This document shows positions 34,357-43,226 of a stretch of DNA of 49,129 nucleotides, in pieces. The notes beneath the pieces were generated by a model. It ran no database searches. It was not told the origin of the DNA and was given only the letters and a program-made list of their open reading frames with translations. This stretch comes from Aeromonas molluscorum 848 (GTDB lineage Bacteria > Pseudomonadota > Gammaproteobacteria > Enterobacterales > Aeromonadaceae), in contig NZ_AQGQ01000008.1 of NCBI RefSeq assembly GCF_000388115.1, positions 1 to 49,129 on the forward strand, in the 5' to 3' direction. The translations under genes were made by a program, and so were the position numbers. Position 1 is the first letter of the stretch. Every line of letters starts with the position of its first letter.

Positions 34357-35718
34357 ATGTCCCTCAATGTCGTGATCCTGGCTGCGGGTAAAGGCACCCG
34401 CATGCGCTCCGTACTGCCCAAGGTGTTGCACCCTGTCGCCAACAAACCCATGGTGTCCCATGTCATCGAGACCGCCCGCCAGATAGGTGCCGAGCAGTTG
34501 CATCTGGTCTATGGCCACGGCGCCGAGTTGTTGAAGGAGCGGATTGCCGCCCCGGACTTGAATTGGGTGCTTCAGGCCCAGCAGCTGGGTACCGGCCACG
34601 CCGTCGCCCAGGCCATCCCGTTCTGGCAGGATGAAGACGACGTGCTGGTGCTCTACGGCGATACCCCGCTGATCCAGCCAGAGACCCTGCAACGGCTGCT
34701 GGCCGCCAAGGCCGATGACGGTATGGCGCTGCTGACCGTGGTGCTGGACAACCCGACCGGCTACGGCCGCATCGTGCGCGAGCAGGGTCAGGTAGTCGGT
34801 ATCGTCGAGCAGAAGGATGCCAACGCCGAGCAGCTCGCCATCCGCGAGGTGAACACCGGCGTACTGGTGGCCAATGGCGCCGACCTGCGCGGCTGGCTGT
34901 CGCGTCTGGACAACAAGAATGCCCAGGGGGAGTTCTACCTCACCGATGTCATTGCCATGGCTCATGGAGATGGCTGTCCCATCGCCGCCGTTCATCCGGA
35001 CAGCGCCATGGAAGTAGAAGGGGCCAACAACAGGGTGCAGCTGGCGGCATTGGAGCGCAGCTATCAGCAGATGCAGGCCGAGAAGCTGATGATCGCGGGC
35101 GTCACCCTGATCGATCCGGCTCGCTTCGATCTGCGCGGCACGCTGGAGATCGGCGAAGAGGTGGTGATCGATGTGAACGTCATCATCGAGGGCAAGGTGA
35201 AGCTCGGCAACCATGTGCGCATCGGGGCCGGCTGCGTGCTGAAAGATTGCGAGATTGGCGATCATACCGAAGTGAAGCCCTACTCCGTTATCGAGGGTGC
35301 CCAGGTGGCGGATCAGTGTTCGGTCGGCCCCTTTGCCCGTCTGCGACCAGGTGCCGTGCTGGAGCAAGATGCCCATGTCGGCAACTTCGTCGAGATGAAG
35401 AAGTCCCGGCTCGGCGTTGGTTCCAAGTGTGGTCATTTGACCTATCTGGGAGATGCCGACGTGGGGGCCAGGGTGAACATTGGCGCTGGCACCATTACTT
35501 GTAATTATGATGGGGTGAACAAGTTCCAGACCATCATAGAGGATGATGTCTTCGTCGGCTCCGATACCCAGCTGGTGGCGCCGGTGCGCATCGGCAAGGG
35601 CGCGACCCTGGGTGCTGGCTCCACCATCACCAAGAATGTGGCCGAGCACGAGCTGGTGATCACCCGGGTGCCCCAGCGCCATATTCAGAACTGGGCGCGC
35701 CCGGTCAAGAAGAAGTGA
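34357..35718 (+). CDS. glmU: Bifunctional GlcNAc-1-P uridyltransferase / GlcN-1-P acetyltransferase
   Basis: Makes UDP-N-acetylglucosamine for peptidoglycan and lipopolysaccharide. With the start at 34357 it has 453 residues. The N-terminal nucleotidyltransferase has [15 protein letters not shown] at 8-22 and VLYGDTPLI; the C-terminal left-handed beta helix has repeated hexapeptides and [20 protein letters not shown] with the acetyltransferase residues. It sits between the atp and glmS regions, the usual place, but is separated from glmS here by the cre-bla block. Confidence 0.97.
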   Translation: MSLNVVILAAGKGTRMRSVLPKVLHPVANKPMVSHVIETARQIGAEQLHLVYGHGAELLKERIAAPDLNWVLQAQQLGTGHAVAQAIPFWQDEDDVLVLYGDTPLIQPETLQRLLAAKADDGMALLTVVLDNPTGYGRIVREQGQVVGIVEQKDANAEQLAIREVNTGVLVANGADLRGWLSRLDNKNAQGEFYLTDVIAMAHGDGCPIAAVHPDSAMEVEGANNRVQLAALERSYQQMQAEKLMIAGVTLIDPARFDLRGTLEIGEEVVIDVNVIIEGKVKLGNHVRIGAGCVLKDCEIGDHTEVKPYSVIEGAQVADQCSVGPFARLRPGAVLEQDAHVGNFVEMKKSRLGVGSKCGHLTYLGDADVGARVNIGAGTITCNYDGVNKFQTIIEDDVFVGSDTQLVAPVRIGKGATLGAGSTITKNVAEHELVITRVPQRHIQNWARPVKKK

Positions 35719-35751
35719 TGCCCAATCAATCCCTATCTATGAAATTAAGGA

Positions 35752-35780
35752 AACCGGCGCTTTGTGGCGCCGGTTTTTTT
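35752..35780. terminator. Bidirectional terminator between glmU and creD
   Basis: AACCGGCGC / GCGCCGGTT with a six-base loop and a run of seven T on the plus side; the genes converge here. Confidence 0.87.
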
Positions 35781-37122
35781 ATGGCTCGCGCCCGGAGTTG
35801 TCCATGACGCTATACCAATCCAGTTTGCGAGTGAGCACCATGAGCAGCGCCAATACGGCGAACAGCAACAGGGCACCGAGTAGTAACGCGCTCTGCTGTG
35901 CCTGCAACAGGCCATAGAGGGTGGCATAGACCATTCCCAGCAGGGCCGCGAAGCCGAGCCCTTGCTTCAGGCCCCTCAGTACATGGCTCAGGTAAAAGCC
36001 ATTGAGCGCCACACTGGCCAGGCTCGCCAGCAGGTAAGCCAGGGCGAAGCCCAGGTGTTCGGTCAGTGCCAGCAGCAGCAGATAGAAGATGACCAGTCCC
36101 ATGCCGACCAGGGCGTACTGGATCGGGTGCACCCGCAGCCCCTTGAGCAGCTCGAACATAAAGAAGCTGATGAAGGTGAGTCCGATGAACAGCAGGGCAT
36201 ATTTGGCGGCCCGCTCATTGAGCCGGTATTGATCCACTGATTGCACCAGATTGACACTGAAGGCGGGCAGGGTGTCTTCCCTGCCACTCATGCTGCGCAA
36301 GAAACGGGTCTCCATGTCGGTCGCGAACCAGCTCGTCTGCCAGCTGGCATTGAAGCCAGCCTCATCCAGTTTGCGACTGTCCGGCAGGAAGTCACCGACG
36401 AAGTTGGGATGCGGCCAGTTGCCGCTCAGTTGCAGTCTGCTCTCCCGACCGAGGGGCACCAGCTCCAGGCTGTTCATGCCCTGCAAGTGCAGCTCGATAT
36501 GGAAGTTGCCCTGTTCGCCCGGCAAGGCGTCGAGCGGCGCGTGAATGCCAGCCTGACCCTCTGTGAGCAAGGCGCCGGGAACGAAGGGGATGCGGCGTTC
36601 TCCCAGTTGCAACACGGGGACGCTGTTGATGCCACGGGCGTCGGACAGCACCAGGCTCAGATAGGGTTTACCCGCCACCAGCGCCGGATCTGCGCCGTCA
36701 AAGAGCAGGTCCGGGTTGCTGGCCAGCAACGGCTTGTCCGTCAGGGTATCGGGCAGATGGCCGGAGAGGGTGAGCTTGGTGTGATAGAGCTGCGCCTGAT
36801 AGATGCCGAGTTTGCGCGGGGTGACCACCATGCTGGCGCGCATCTCCAGCTGTTCCGGTAACAGATAGCGGTAGAGCCGCTCTTGGCGCACGAAGCGCTT
36901 GCCATCCTGCTCCACGGTGACGGCGCGGCTATAGGGTTGTACCAGAACAGGCCCCAGCAGCCGCTGCGGACCGCTGCTGCTGGCCATCATGCTGTCGATG
37001 GCTTGATGCTGATAGCGCTGGCGTTCGTGATTGAGATCCAGAATCGACTGCACCGGCAGCATCAACAGCAGGCCGAGCAGCAGTAGCAGGAAGAGCTTGT
37101 GGGTGATTATCTGTTTGACCAT
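35779..37122 (-). CDS. creD: Inner-membrane protein CreD (BlrD-like)
   Basis: Membrane protein of the Cre/Blr regulon, 447 residues. One N-terminal helix (LFLLLLLGLLLMLPVQSIL) precedes a large periplasmic domain (about 30-300). Five or six helices follow, including YALLFIGLTFISFFMFELLKGL and the conserved RVHPIQYALVGMGL. In E. coli creD is the main CreBC target; in Aeromonas and Pseudomonas relatives it is tied to beta-lactam response. The start at 37122 has AAGGAG before it; an upstream extension is open but unlike the family. The tandem cre/blr tag lies 63-78 bases upstream. Confidence 0.93.
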   Translation of the reverse strand: MVKQIITHKLFLLLLLGLLLMLPVQSILDLNHERQRYQHQAIDSMMASSSGPQRLLGPVLVQPYSRAVTVEQDGKRFVRQERLYRYLLPEQLEMRASMVVTPRKLGIYQAQLYHTKLTLSGHLPDTLTDKPLLASNPDLLFDGADPALVAGKPYLSLVLSDARGINSVPVLQLGERRIPFVPGALLTEGQAGIHAPLDALPGEQGNFHIELHLQGMNSLELVPLGRESRLQLSGNWPHPNFVGDFLPDSRKLDEAGFNASWQTSWFATDMETRFLRSMSGREDTLPAFSVNLVQSVDQYRLNERAAKYALLFIGLTFISFFMFELLKGLRVHPIQYALVGMGLVIFYLLLLALTEHLGFALAYLLASLASVALNGFYLSHVLRGLKQGLGFAALLGMVYATLYGLLQAQQSALLLGALLLFAVLALLMVLTRKLDWYSVMDNSGREP

Positions 37123-37163
37123 GACGGGCTCCTTGTTATCGGAGGTCAGTGTGTCCTGGCTGG

Positions 37164-37200
37164 GTGAAGGGGAGGTGAGCCTCTGTGAAGTGAGGGTGAA
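37164..37200 (-). promoter_or_regulatory. cre/blr-tag array upstream of creD
   Basis: On the minus strand TTCAC-CCTCAC-TTCAC (37185-37200) is a perfect TTCAC-N6-TTCAC tag, the known CreB/BlrA site. Another TTCAC (37164-37168) and a CTCAC (37175-37179) continue upstream-to-downstream, so four half-sites start 10-11 bases apart and face the same side of the helix. Confidence 0.88.
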
Positions 37201-37205
37201 GGGCG

Positions 37206-37232
37206 ATAAAAAAACCGGCGCCCTGGCGCCGG
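37206..37232 (-). terminator. Terminator of the beta-lactamase gene
   Basis: CCGGCGCC and GGCGCCGG form a stem (37215-37232) with a run of T on the minus strand at 37208-37214. It ends bla transcription just before the creD tag, so creD has its own promoter. Confidence 0.85.
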
Positions 37233-37300
37233 CTGGAGTGAATGAGGCCGCGCTCAAGTGGACTGGGACAACCCCATTTGCCCGCCGCGAACCGCGCTTG

Positions 37301-38089
37301 TCATTGCTTGAGCTTGTCCGGCAGGGCGGCAAAGAGCTCCTCTTTGGCGCGGACTGAGGCGAACTGCTTGCCTGGTTTGTCCAGTACGGTATGGACGAAG
37401 ATGCGGGTCTGATCTCCCTTGCTGGCCCAGCCGACGAACCAGCCAATGGGACGCTGTCGGTCCAGGCTCCCATCGGCCTGCTTGAAGTAACCCATACCGG
37501 TCTTGCCGTATACTTGCCAGCCGTCGATGTCGGGCTGACGCATGATGGCGCTGGTGTGGCGTACCGCGTCGGCGGCGACGGGCAGTTTGCCGCTCACCAG
37601 CTTGCCGAGGAAACTGGCCTGCTCGAGCGGGCTGATCCCCAGCGATGAACTGAGCCAAGCCTGGGTCAAACCATCCTGCTTGCCCGGATTGCCGGCGAGA
37701 TCCCGGTTGCCGTAGTCGAAGTGGTCGACGTACTGCTGGAAGCGGGCTTCTCCCAGCCACTCGGTGAGACGCTGGGAGTACCAGATCACCGAATGGTCCA
37801 TCCAGCGGCTCGGAGTGGTGGTCTCGCGCCAGGCGGGCAGGAAGTCTGCATCTCCGGCCTTGAACGGCAGGGCTGGCAGTTGTTCATCGACCAGAAAGCC
37901 ACTGTCATAACCCATCAGTGCCAGCGGGATTTTGAAGGTGGAGGCGGGGGGCAGGCGCTGGCTGCACTCTCCCTGCTGGGACAAGGGCTGGCCGGTGCCA
38001 TCGGCAAACAGCCAGCAGCCAGCCGCACTGGCGGGCACACTGAACAACAGGCTGGCGGCAATCAGGCCGGGCAACAGGATTCGGGACAT
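37301..38089 (-). CDS. bla: Class D beta-lactamase, OXA-12/AmpS family
   Basis: Serine beta-lactamase of 262 residues, exported by a signal peptide of about 22 residues (LLFSVPASAA). Class D motifs are all present: STFK at 50-53 with the carbamylated lysine, SVI at 100-102, YGN at 126-128, Trp145 near the active site, KTG at 196-198 and WFVGW at 217-221. Family relatives are inducible penicillinases and cloxacillinases chromosomal to Aeromonas, with weak carbapenem activity in some; this allele's spectrum cannot be read off. The start at 38089 has AGGAGA seven bases upstream; an in-frame extension to 38200 overlaps creC and is rejected. A degenerate blr tag lies 81-96 bases upstream. Confidence 0.95.
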   Translation of the reverse strand: MSRILLPGLIAASLLFSVPASAAGCWLFADGTGQPLSQQGECSQRLPPASTFKIPLALMGYDSGFLVDEQLPALPFKAGDADFLPAWRETTTPSRWMDHSVIWYSQRLTEWLGEARFQQYVDHFDYGNRDLAGNPGKQDGLTQAWLSSSLGISPLEQASFLGKLVSGKLPVAADAVRHTSAIMRQPDIDGWQVYGKTGMGYFKQADGSLDRQRPIGWFVGWASKGDQTRIFVHTVLDKPGKQFASVRAKEELFAALPDKLKQ

Positions 38090-38169
38090 TCGGGTCTCCT
38101 TGATTCGACAGGGCATGGCCCCATGTGCCCGGAATGGCGGCATGGGGGGCACCAGCTTAGCGACGCTCT

Positions 38170-38185
38170 GTGTGGTCAGTGTGAA
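38170..38185 (-). promoter_or_regulatory. Degenerate cre/blr tag upstream of the beta-lactamase
   Basis: On the minus strand TTCAC-ACTGAC-CACAC (38170-38185) keeps the N6 spacing, but only the first half-site is perfect. It begins 12 bases beyond the creC stop. The position fits BlrA control of the penicillinase. Confidence 0.55.
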
Positions 38186-38196
38186 GTCCATATGAA

Positions 38197-39628
38197 TCAT
38201 GTTGTGCCGCTGGTGGGCAGCCAGAGTTCGGCCAGCACTCCGCCTTGTTTCCCGTTGTGCAGCGTCAGGCTGCCCCCATGTTGGCGCGCTACCTCGGCGG
38301 CGAAGCTGAGCCCTATGCCACTGCTCTTGGCGCCGTTTGGCCTGGGCAGAGAGTAGAAGCGCTCGAAGATGCGCGGCAGGGCGAAATCCGGGATACCCGG
38401 GCCCTGATCCTTGACCCGGAAACGGTAGCCATCCGGTGTCGGCTCTCCCTCTATCGCCAGCAGGCCAGCGGTTGGGCTGAAGTCGAGGGCATTGTCGATC
38501 AGGTTGCCCAGGGCCTGTCCCACCAGCAAGGGATCCCAGTGCTGTGGCCGGGCCGGTTTCAGGCTGCGGCTGAGAGTGATGTTCCGTCGATCGGCCACTA
38601 TCTGGCGCGCCGCCGCGACCCCTTCGCCGAGTGATGATGGTTCCACCGCCTGCCGTTCACGATCCTGACCCGATTCGAGGCGAGCGAGCTGCAACATACG
38701 CTCGATCAGCTGCTGCATGCGGGTCGTCTCCTGATTGATGTTGCCAATGAAACGGGTCGCGACTTGCGGAGGGGGGGCCTCCGCCAGCAGCTCCCCCGCC
38801 CCACGAATGGCCGCCAGGGGGGCTCTTGAGCTCATGGGTCAGGCTGTGGACGTATTGCTCTATGTAACTCTTGCCATCGAGCTGGCGGCGCATTGTCTCG
38901 AGGGAGCGCCCCAACCTGTCCAGCTCCAGGCTGTATAAATGGGGCAACTGGGCAGGCTCGCCCTGGCTGACGGCCTGGGCATAGGTTTCCAGCTTGCGGA
39001 TTGACCTGTTTAGCCACCACACCAGCAAGCCGCCAATGAGCAGGGCGATGAGCAACATGAGGGCGGCAGCCTGCAAGAGCTGGCGCTCCCCACGCTCTAT
39101 CATCGGCAGCAGGGTATGGTTGGGTTTGGCAACCGTAAGGGAACCGAGAATCTCATCCCCTTCGCGCAGCGGCGCCGCCACATGCATGACTGAGCTGGCG
39201 GGATCGTCCGGGTTGCTGCGGGTGCTGCGGGCGCCATATTGACCGCGCAGGGTCAGATGGACATCATTCCAGCGGGAGTAATCTTTGCCCAGATCCCGCC
39301 CCGAGGAGTCGTAGAGCACTTTTCCTTTTGCATCAACAACATAGATACGGTACTCGGTCTGCTGCTTGAGGTGGCCATCGATCAGGGCATTGATGGGCCT
39401 CTGATTGAGGCGGGCGAAGGCATGAGCCAGTCGCCCATTGGCCATCTTGCCCTCCTGCAAATCAGCCAGCGCCAGGGGGGCCAGTATCTGTGCCATGTCG
39501 ACCAGCGTATCTTCGGCGGCGCTGCGCACCCCCGGCTTGATCTCTTCGACGAAGATCTCCAGTACAAACCAGGCGGCCAGGGCGAAGATGAGCAGCAATC
39601 CGGCCAGCAGTTGCAATCCAATTCTCAT
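38197..39628 (-). pseudogene. creC: Sensor histidine kinase CreC (BlrB), frame broken by one base
   Basis: Membrane sensor kinase of the Cre/Blr system. The N-terminal half (MRIGLQLLAGLLLIFALAAW helix, periplasmic sensor with DYSRWNDVHLTLRGQYGARS, second helix, HAMP) reads from 39628 and reaches the H-box as LTHELKSP. A six-C run there (G run 38817-38822) then shifts the frame; five C would restore LAAIRGAGELL. The rest of the kinase, with ALGNLIDNALDF, DQGPGIPD and the ATP lid, reads in the shifted frame to 38197. A seven-C run sits 40 bases further. Either a homopolymer sequencing error, slippage-based switching or a real null; if real, induction of the beta-lactamase would be affected. Confidence 0.9.
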
Positions 39629-39714
39629 GCCGGTTTCCGATGATCGGGTGCTATCCAATTAGGTCTCATATTTGTCCCAGATTGCACCGCGGTTGCTGTT
39701 CAATGGATCATGTT

Positions 39715-40389
39715 TCATGCCAGCTCCAGGCTGTAGCCCAGCCCCCTGTGCGTCAGGATCAGATTGGCATCGGGGTCCCGCTCCCTCAGCTTGGCTCTCA
39801 GGGTCTTGATGTGGGTATCGACGGTGCGATCCAGGCTCTCTTCGGCCCCGCTCCACACCAAGTCCATCAGCTGCTGGCGGGAGTAGACCCGGCCCGGCGC
39901 CTGCATCAGAGTCTTGAGCAGCAGGTATTCGTAGCGGGTGAGCGCCAGCGCCTGACCCTGAAAGCTGATGCGGGCCCTATCCTCGTCCAGTTGCAAGCCG
40001 CTGGTCTGTGAGGGGGGCTGTCGCCCGCTGCGGCGCAATATGGTGCGAACCCTGGCACAGACTTCCCGTGGCGAGAAGGGCTTGGCCACATAGTCATCGG
40101 CGCCTATTTCCAGTCCAATCAGCCGGTCAATCTCCTCACTGCGAGCGGTGAGGAACATCAGCGGGGTATCGCAGTTGGCCCGGACCCGCTTGCACAGCTC
40201 GAAGCCGTTGATGTCGGGCAGGCCCACATCCAGGATCAGAAAGTCAGGTTGGGTCTGTGCCAATCTCGCCAACATGGTCTCGCCCAGGTTGAACCAGGTC
40301 ACTTCGAACCCCTCGGTCTGCAACGCATAGATCAGGGTGTCTGCTATGTTGGCCTCGTCTTCTACCAACCATATCAATCTCTTGTGCAT
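39715..40389 (-). CDS. creB: Response regulator CreB (BlrA)
   Basis: OmpR/PhoB-type response regulator, 224 residues. The receiver has acidic residues at 10-11, phospho-acceptor Asp54 (FLILDVGLPD), Thr81 and Lys103. The winged helix ends with VDTHIKTLRAKLRER and HRGLGYSLELA. In E. coli CreB binds TTCAC-N6-TTCAC tags; the Aeromonas BlrA does the same at beta-lactamase genes. creB and creC are separated by about 86 bases. creB is divergent from the DeoR-type gene. Confidence 0.95.
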   Translation of the reverse strand: MHKRLIWLVEDEANIADTLIYALQTEGFEVTWFNLGETMLARLAQTQPDFLILDVGLPDINGFELCKRVRANCDTPLMFLTARSEEIDRLIGLEIGADDYVAKPFSPREVCARVRTILRRSGRQPPSQTSGLQLDEDRARISFQGQALALTRYEYLLLKTLMQAPGRVYSRQQLMDLVWSGAEESLDRTVDTHIKTLRAKLRERDPDANLILTHRGLGYSLELA

Positions 40390-40454
40390 GGGATCCTCTC
40401 ACTCTCTGCCGGTCTATTTTGGCAGCTAAGTGATGGGGATCCTATGTTGCCCGC

Positions 40455-40482
40455 TTGTTTTTCCCGCAAAGCTTGTTAATAT
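40455..40482 (+). promoter_or_regulatory. Probable promoter of the DeoR-type gene
   Basis: TTGTTT (40455-40460) and TAATAT (40477-40482) with a 16-base spacer, 30 bases before the start codon. Confidence 0.6.
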
Positions 40483-40492
40483 TCCGCCATTC

Positions 40493-40505
40493 TTTCGAAT
40501 CGAAA
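40493..40505. promoter_or_regulatory. Putative operator of the DeoR-type regulator
   Basis: TTTCGAATCGAAA, a perfect dyad around a central A, lies just after the -10 box and eight bases before the start codon. That position suits autorepression. A near copy, TTTCGAAACGAAA, occurs at 40736-40748 inside the gene. Sites of the TTTCG...CGAAA type are known for DeoR-family proteins. Confidence 0.6.
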
Positions 40506-40512
40506 CTTGCCA

Positions 40513-41286
40513 ATGACAAAACGAAACACACAGCAGCGCCGCCACACCATAGTGACTCTGGTGCAAGAACAGGGTGAAGTGAGCGTTGATGCCTTGGCCA
40601 AGCACTTTGCCACCTCGGAAGTGACCATCCGCAAGGATCTGGCCGTGCTGGAGACCGGCGGTCTGTTGCTGCGTCGCTACGGGGGGGCGGTGCCACTACC
40701 GAGCGAGATGGTAGTGACGGATAACCCGGAGCAAGTTTCGAAACGAAAGCTGGCCATCGCCCGCGCGGCCGCCGAACGGATCCGCGATCACAACCGCATC
40801 ATCATCGACAGCGGCAGCACCACCAGTGCCATGATCCCCATGCTGAGCAACAAGCGCGGCCTGATCGTGATGACCAACTCCCTCAATGTGGCCGGTGCCC
40901 TGCGCGAGCTGGAAAACGAACCTACCCTGCTGATGACGGGCGGCACCTGGGATCCCCACTCCGAGTCCTTTCAGGGCCAGGTGGCGGAACAGGTGCTGCG
41001 CTCCTATGACTTCGACCAGCTGTTCATTGGTGCCGATGGCATAGATCCCGAGCGGGGTACCACCACCTTCAACGAGCTGGTGGGCCTGTCCCGGGTCATG
41101 GCCGAGGTCTCTCGGGAAGTCATCGTCATGGTCGAATCAGAAAAAATAGGCCGCAAGATCCCCAATCTGGAGTTGCCCTGGGCACAAATTCATACCCTGG
41201 TGACTGACGAAGACTTGGCCGATGAAACCCGGCAACTACTCGAATCCAAAGGGGTGACGCTGATCTGCGCTCCCCTCGCAGGCTGA
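40513..41286 (+). CDS. DeoR-family regulator, GlmR-like
   Basis: Repressor of the DeoR/GlpR family, 257 residues from the ATG at 40513. The N-terminal winged helix (about 10-60) includes GEVSVDALAKHFATSEVTIR and LLLRRYGGA. The C-terminal sugar-phosphate sensor domain includes IIIDSGSTTSAMI and FIGADGIDPERGTT. It directly precedes glmS; in Pseudomonas a DeoR protein called GlmR sits between glmU and glmS, so control of amino-sugar synthesis is likely. The ligand could be GlcN-6-P or a related sugar phosphate. It is divergent from creB. Confidence 0.9.
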   Translation: MTKRNTQQRRHTIVTLVQEQGEVSVDALAKHFATSEVTIRKDLAVLETGGLLLRRYGGAVPLPSEMVVTDNPEQVSKRKLAIARAAAERIRDHNRIIIDSGSTTSAMIPMLSNKRGLIVMTNSLNVAGALRELENEPTLLMTGGTWDPHSESFQGQVAEQVLRSYDFDQLFIGADGIDPERGTTTFNELVGLSRVMAEVSREVIVMVESEKIGRKIPNLELPWAQIHTLVTDEDLADETRQLLESKGVTLICAPLAG

Positions 41287-41336
41287 TGTTCGCCTGCCCA
41301 CCCCATTGTTAACAATTCAAGTGTAAGGAGAAGTCT

Positions 41337-43169
41337 ATGTGTGGCATCGTCGGGGCCGTGGCCCAACGTGATGTAGCGGAAATTCTGGTCGAGGGACTGC
41401 GTCGTCTCGAGTATCGCGGCTACGACTCCGCCGGTGTGGCTGTGTTCAGCAGCGAGCATCCGCTGCAGCGGGTGCGTCGTCTGGGCAAGGTCGCCGAGCT
41501 GGCCAAGGCGCTGGACGAACAGTCCGTGCATGGCGGAACCGGCATAGCACACACCCGCTGGGCGACTCATGGGGAGCCTTCCGAGCGCAATGCCCACCCC
41601 CACGTCTCCGAGCATATCGTGGTGGTGCACAACGGCATCATCGAGAACCACGAAGAGCTGCGCGCCGAGCTGCAGGGGCTGGGCTATGAGTTCAGCTCAG
41701 ATACCGACACCGAAGTGATCGCCCACCTGGTACACCACGAACTGAAATCCGCCCCCAGTCTGCTGGTGGCCATGCAGGTGGCGGTGAAGCAGCTGCGCGG
41801 CGCCTACGGCACCGTGGTGATGGATAGCCGTGACGACAGCCGCGTGGTGGTGGCCCGCTCCGGCTCCCCCCTGGTTATCGGTCGCGGCATCGGCGAGAAC
41901 TTTATCGCTTCCGATCAGATGGCGCTGCTGCCGGTGACCCGTCGTTTCATCTTCCTGGAAGAGGGCGATGTGGCCGAGGTGACCCGCCGTGACGTGCACA
42001 TCTTCGATGCCAACGGCAATGCGGTGGTGCGCGAAGAGCTGGAATCCGAGCTCTCCCATGATGCCGGTGACAAGGGTGAGTATCGCCACTACATGCTCAA
42101 AGAGATTTATGAGCAGCCCAAGGCCATCACCAACACCCTCGAAGGCCGTCTTGGCAGCGATCATGTGGTGGTCGAGTCGTTCGGCAATGGTGCCCGTGCC
42201 ATCTTCGATCGGGTCGAGCACATCCAGATCATTGCCTGCGGTACTTCCTACAACTCCGGCATGGTCGCTCGCTACTGGTTTGAAGAGATCGCTGGCGTGT
42301 CGTGCGATGTGGAGATCGCCTCCGAGTTCCGCTATCGCAAGTCGGTCGTGCGTCCCAACAGCCTGCTGGTGACCCTGTCCCAGAGCGGCGAGACCGCCGA
42401 TACCCTGGCCGCCCTGCGTCTGGCCAAGGAGTCTGGCTACATGAGCTCGCTGGCCATCTGCAATGTGCCTGGTTCCTCCCTGGTGCGTGAATCGGATCTG
42501 GCTTTCATGACCCGGGCCGGTACCGAGATCGGGGTGGCTTCCACCAAGGCATTCACTACCCAACTGGCCGGTCTGCTGATGCTGGTGACCGCCATCGGTC
42601 ATTGCCGTGGCAACCTGAGCGCCGCCGCCGAGGCCGAGCTGGTCAATGCGCTGAAAACCCTGCCGCAGCGTATCAATGAGAGTCTGGCGCTGGCCAAGGA
42701 GATTGAAGTTCTGGCCGAAGAGTTTGCCGACAAGCACCACAGTCTGTTCCTGGGCCGTGGCAGCCAGTACCCCATCGCCATGGAAGGGGCGCTCAAGCTC
42801 AAGGAGATCTCCTACATCCATGCCGAAGCCTATGCCGCCGGTGAGCTGAAACATGGCCCGCTGGCATTGGTCGATGCCGAGATGCCCATCATAGTGGTGG
42901 CACCGAACAACGATCTGCTGGAGAAGCTCAAGTCCAACGTTGAAGAAGTGCGCGCCCGCGGCGGCATTCTCTATGTGTTCGCCGATGCGGCTGCCGGTTT
43001 CAAGAGCGATGAGACCATGCGGGTGATGAACCTCAGCCATGTCGAGGAGGCTATCGCCCCCATCGTCTACACTGTGCCGTTGCAGCTGCTCTCCTACCAT
43101 GTCGCCCTCATCAAGGGCACGGACGTGGATCAGCCTCGCAACCTGGCGAAATCTGTGACAGTGGAATAA
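41337..43169 (+). CDS. glmS: Glutamine--fructose-6-phosphate aminotransferase GlmS
   Basis: Makes glucosamine-6-phosphate from fructose-6-phosphate and glutamine, 610 residues. The N-terminal nucleophile is Cys2 (MCGIVGAVA) in the class II glutaminase domain, with [15 protein letters not shown]. Two SIS sugar-isomerase domains follow ([21 protein letters not shown], then [19 protein letters not shown]). The C-terminal end [12 protein letters not shown] is typical. The product feeds GlmU encoded 7 kb upstream. A bidirectional terminator separates it from the LuxR-type gene. Confidence 0.97.
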   Translation: MCGIVGAVAQRDVAEILVEGLRRLEYRGYDSAGVAVFSSEHPLQRVRRLGKVAELAKALDEQSVHGGTGIAHTRWATHGEPSERNAHPHVSEHIVVVHNGIIENHEELRAELQGLGYEFSSDTDTEVIAHLVHHELKSAPSLLVAMQVAVKQLRGAYGTVVMDSRDDSRVVVARSGSPLVIGRGIGENFIASDQMALLPVTRRFIFLEEGDVAEVTRRDVHIFDANGNAVVREELESELSHDAGDKGEYRHYMLKEIYEQPKAITNTLEGRLGSDHVVVESFGNGARAIFDRVEHIQIIACGTSYNSGMVARYWFEEIAGVSCDVEIASEFRYRKSVVRPNSLLVTLSQSGETADTLAALRLAKESGYMSSLAICNVPGSSLVRESDLAFMTRAGTEIGVASTKAFTTQLAGLLMLVTAIGHCRGNLSAAAEAELVNALKTLPQRINESLALAKEIEVLAEEFADKHHSLFLGRGSQYPIAMEGALKLKEISYIHAEAYAAGELKHGPLALVDAEMPIIVVAPNNDLLEKLKSNVEEVRARGGILYVFADAAAGFKSDETMRVMNLSHVEEAIAPIVYTVPLQLLSYHVALIKGTDVDQPRNLAKSVTVE

Positions 43170-43185
43170 GTCATGGTCTGGAATG

Positions 43186-43212
43186 AAAAAGAGCCGCATT
43201 GCGGCTCTTTTT
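43186..43212. terminator. Bidirectional terminator between glmS and the LuxR-type gene
   Basis: GAGCCGC / GCGGCTC around ATT, flanked by five A and five T; the two genes converge on it. Confidence 0.92.
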
Positions 43213-43226
43213 GTTTTCCTGTCTGG

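Noticed and set aside
35779-40389. cre-bla block as a mobile element
   Set aside because: No transposase, integrase, inverted repeats or composition change; linkage of the penicillinase to blrAB is known as a chromosomal trait of Aeromonas.
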